29,384 nt of DNA, taken from assembly GCA_003427395.1 (NCBI GenBank), contig BFEA01001152.1:25651-55034 (forward strand), in the 5' to 3' direction. The notes below the pieces were generated by a model, which saw only the letters and a program-made list of their open reading frames with translations, was not told where the DNA came from and did not search any database. This DNA is from Chara braunii. Taxonomy: Eukaryota; Streptophyta; Charophyceae; Charales; Characeae. This document shows positions 29,055 through 29,384 of this stretch, one piece after another (position 1 is the first letter of the stretch; every line of letters begins with the position of its first letter). The translations under genes were made by a program, and so were the position numbers.

Positions 29055-29314
29055 TATATATGCACCACTTTATCCACACCTGACTAACATCTTCAGCCAC
29101 CCATGACCACATCCGAAAATAAACCGTTTCTTTTTTTTTTTTTTGCAAAATACATATCGAAGGTGAACAGGTAAACAACAAAAAAAGCTGCTGCCGCTTA
29201 TTGCATGCAAAACTCCTTGAAGTTTTGCAAATTTTGAAAATTCCAATATTTCCTATTATTTCGAGCATTATCTCCACGAAATTCTGACCATCAGAATCTA
29301 GCCTGGACATGAGA

Positions 29315-29316
<2 letters not shown>
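29055..29316. other. AT-rich spacer, nothing recognised
   Basis: Contains a T14 tract (29131-29144). There is no gene-like frame. Confidence 0.5.

Positions 29317-29384
<68 letters not shown>
29317..29384 (+). repeat. (TC)n microsatellite, at least 34 units
   Basis: A perfect TC dinucleotide run that continues to the end of the window, so its full length is unknown. Confidence 0.98.

Noticed and set aside
29317-29384. Telomeric repeat at the window end
   Set aside because: It is a plain (TC)n microsatellite, not a TTTAGGG-type repeat.

Overview
This window looks like intergenic, transposon-dominated nuclear DNA from a large plant-type genome. My best guess is a streptophyte (charophyte) alga close to Chara. 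The reasons are a trihelix/Myb-SANT-like gene of a style I associate with Chara, a Ty3/Gypsy chromovirus-type element primed by initiator tRNA-Met, probable GT-AG introns, and a Penelope-like element with an N-terminal GIY-YIG nuclease, a type reported from the green lineage. There is no bacterial gene organisation. The species call is inference. Two single N characters and a 530-base N run show that this is a draft assembly.

Layout. (1) 278-2221, minus: a trihelix-like gene broken by two compensating frameshifts and a TGA, with a hydrophobic segment near the N-terminus. (2) 2533-2661: a cluster of CCTCGG/CCGAGG palindromes. (3) 2832-3775: fragments of an unrecognised spliced gene, then a 135-bp tandem duplication (4189-4458). 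(4) 5123-14047, plus: a full-length but dead Ty3/Gypsy element with ~1.1-kb LTRs, initiator-Met primer site, gag, protease remnant, RT, RNase H, integrase with a C-terminal chromodomain-like tail, polypurine tract and a 4-bp target duplication. (5) 14048-19834: degenerate sequence around an assembly gap, with short repeats, hairpins and a CpG-decayed fold-back element. (6) 19835-26391, minus: a Penelope-like retroelement bounded by ~1.26-kb direct repeats (pseudo-LTRs). Its order is CCHC zinc knuckle, charged region, SAP-like motif, GIY-YIG endonuclease, then reverse transcriptase. This is the permuted (Naiad/Chlamys-type) domain order. Each pseudo-LTR carries a hammerhead-ribozyme-like fold on the sense strand. 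(7) 26693-27741 and 28028-29054, minus: two solo LTRs related to the Ty3/Gypsy LTRs, each with its own 4-bp target duplication. (8) A (TC)n microsatellite runs off the right end.

No gene here is convincingly intact. The retroelements show nonsense codons and TG/CA pairs of the kind left by deamination of methylated cytosine, which suggests a long-silenced heterochromatic region. The most interesting item is the permuted Penelope-like element with its N-terminal gag-like extension and its hammerhead-like motifs, because the permuted clade has been described as lacking canonical hammerheads.
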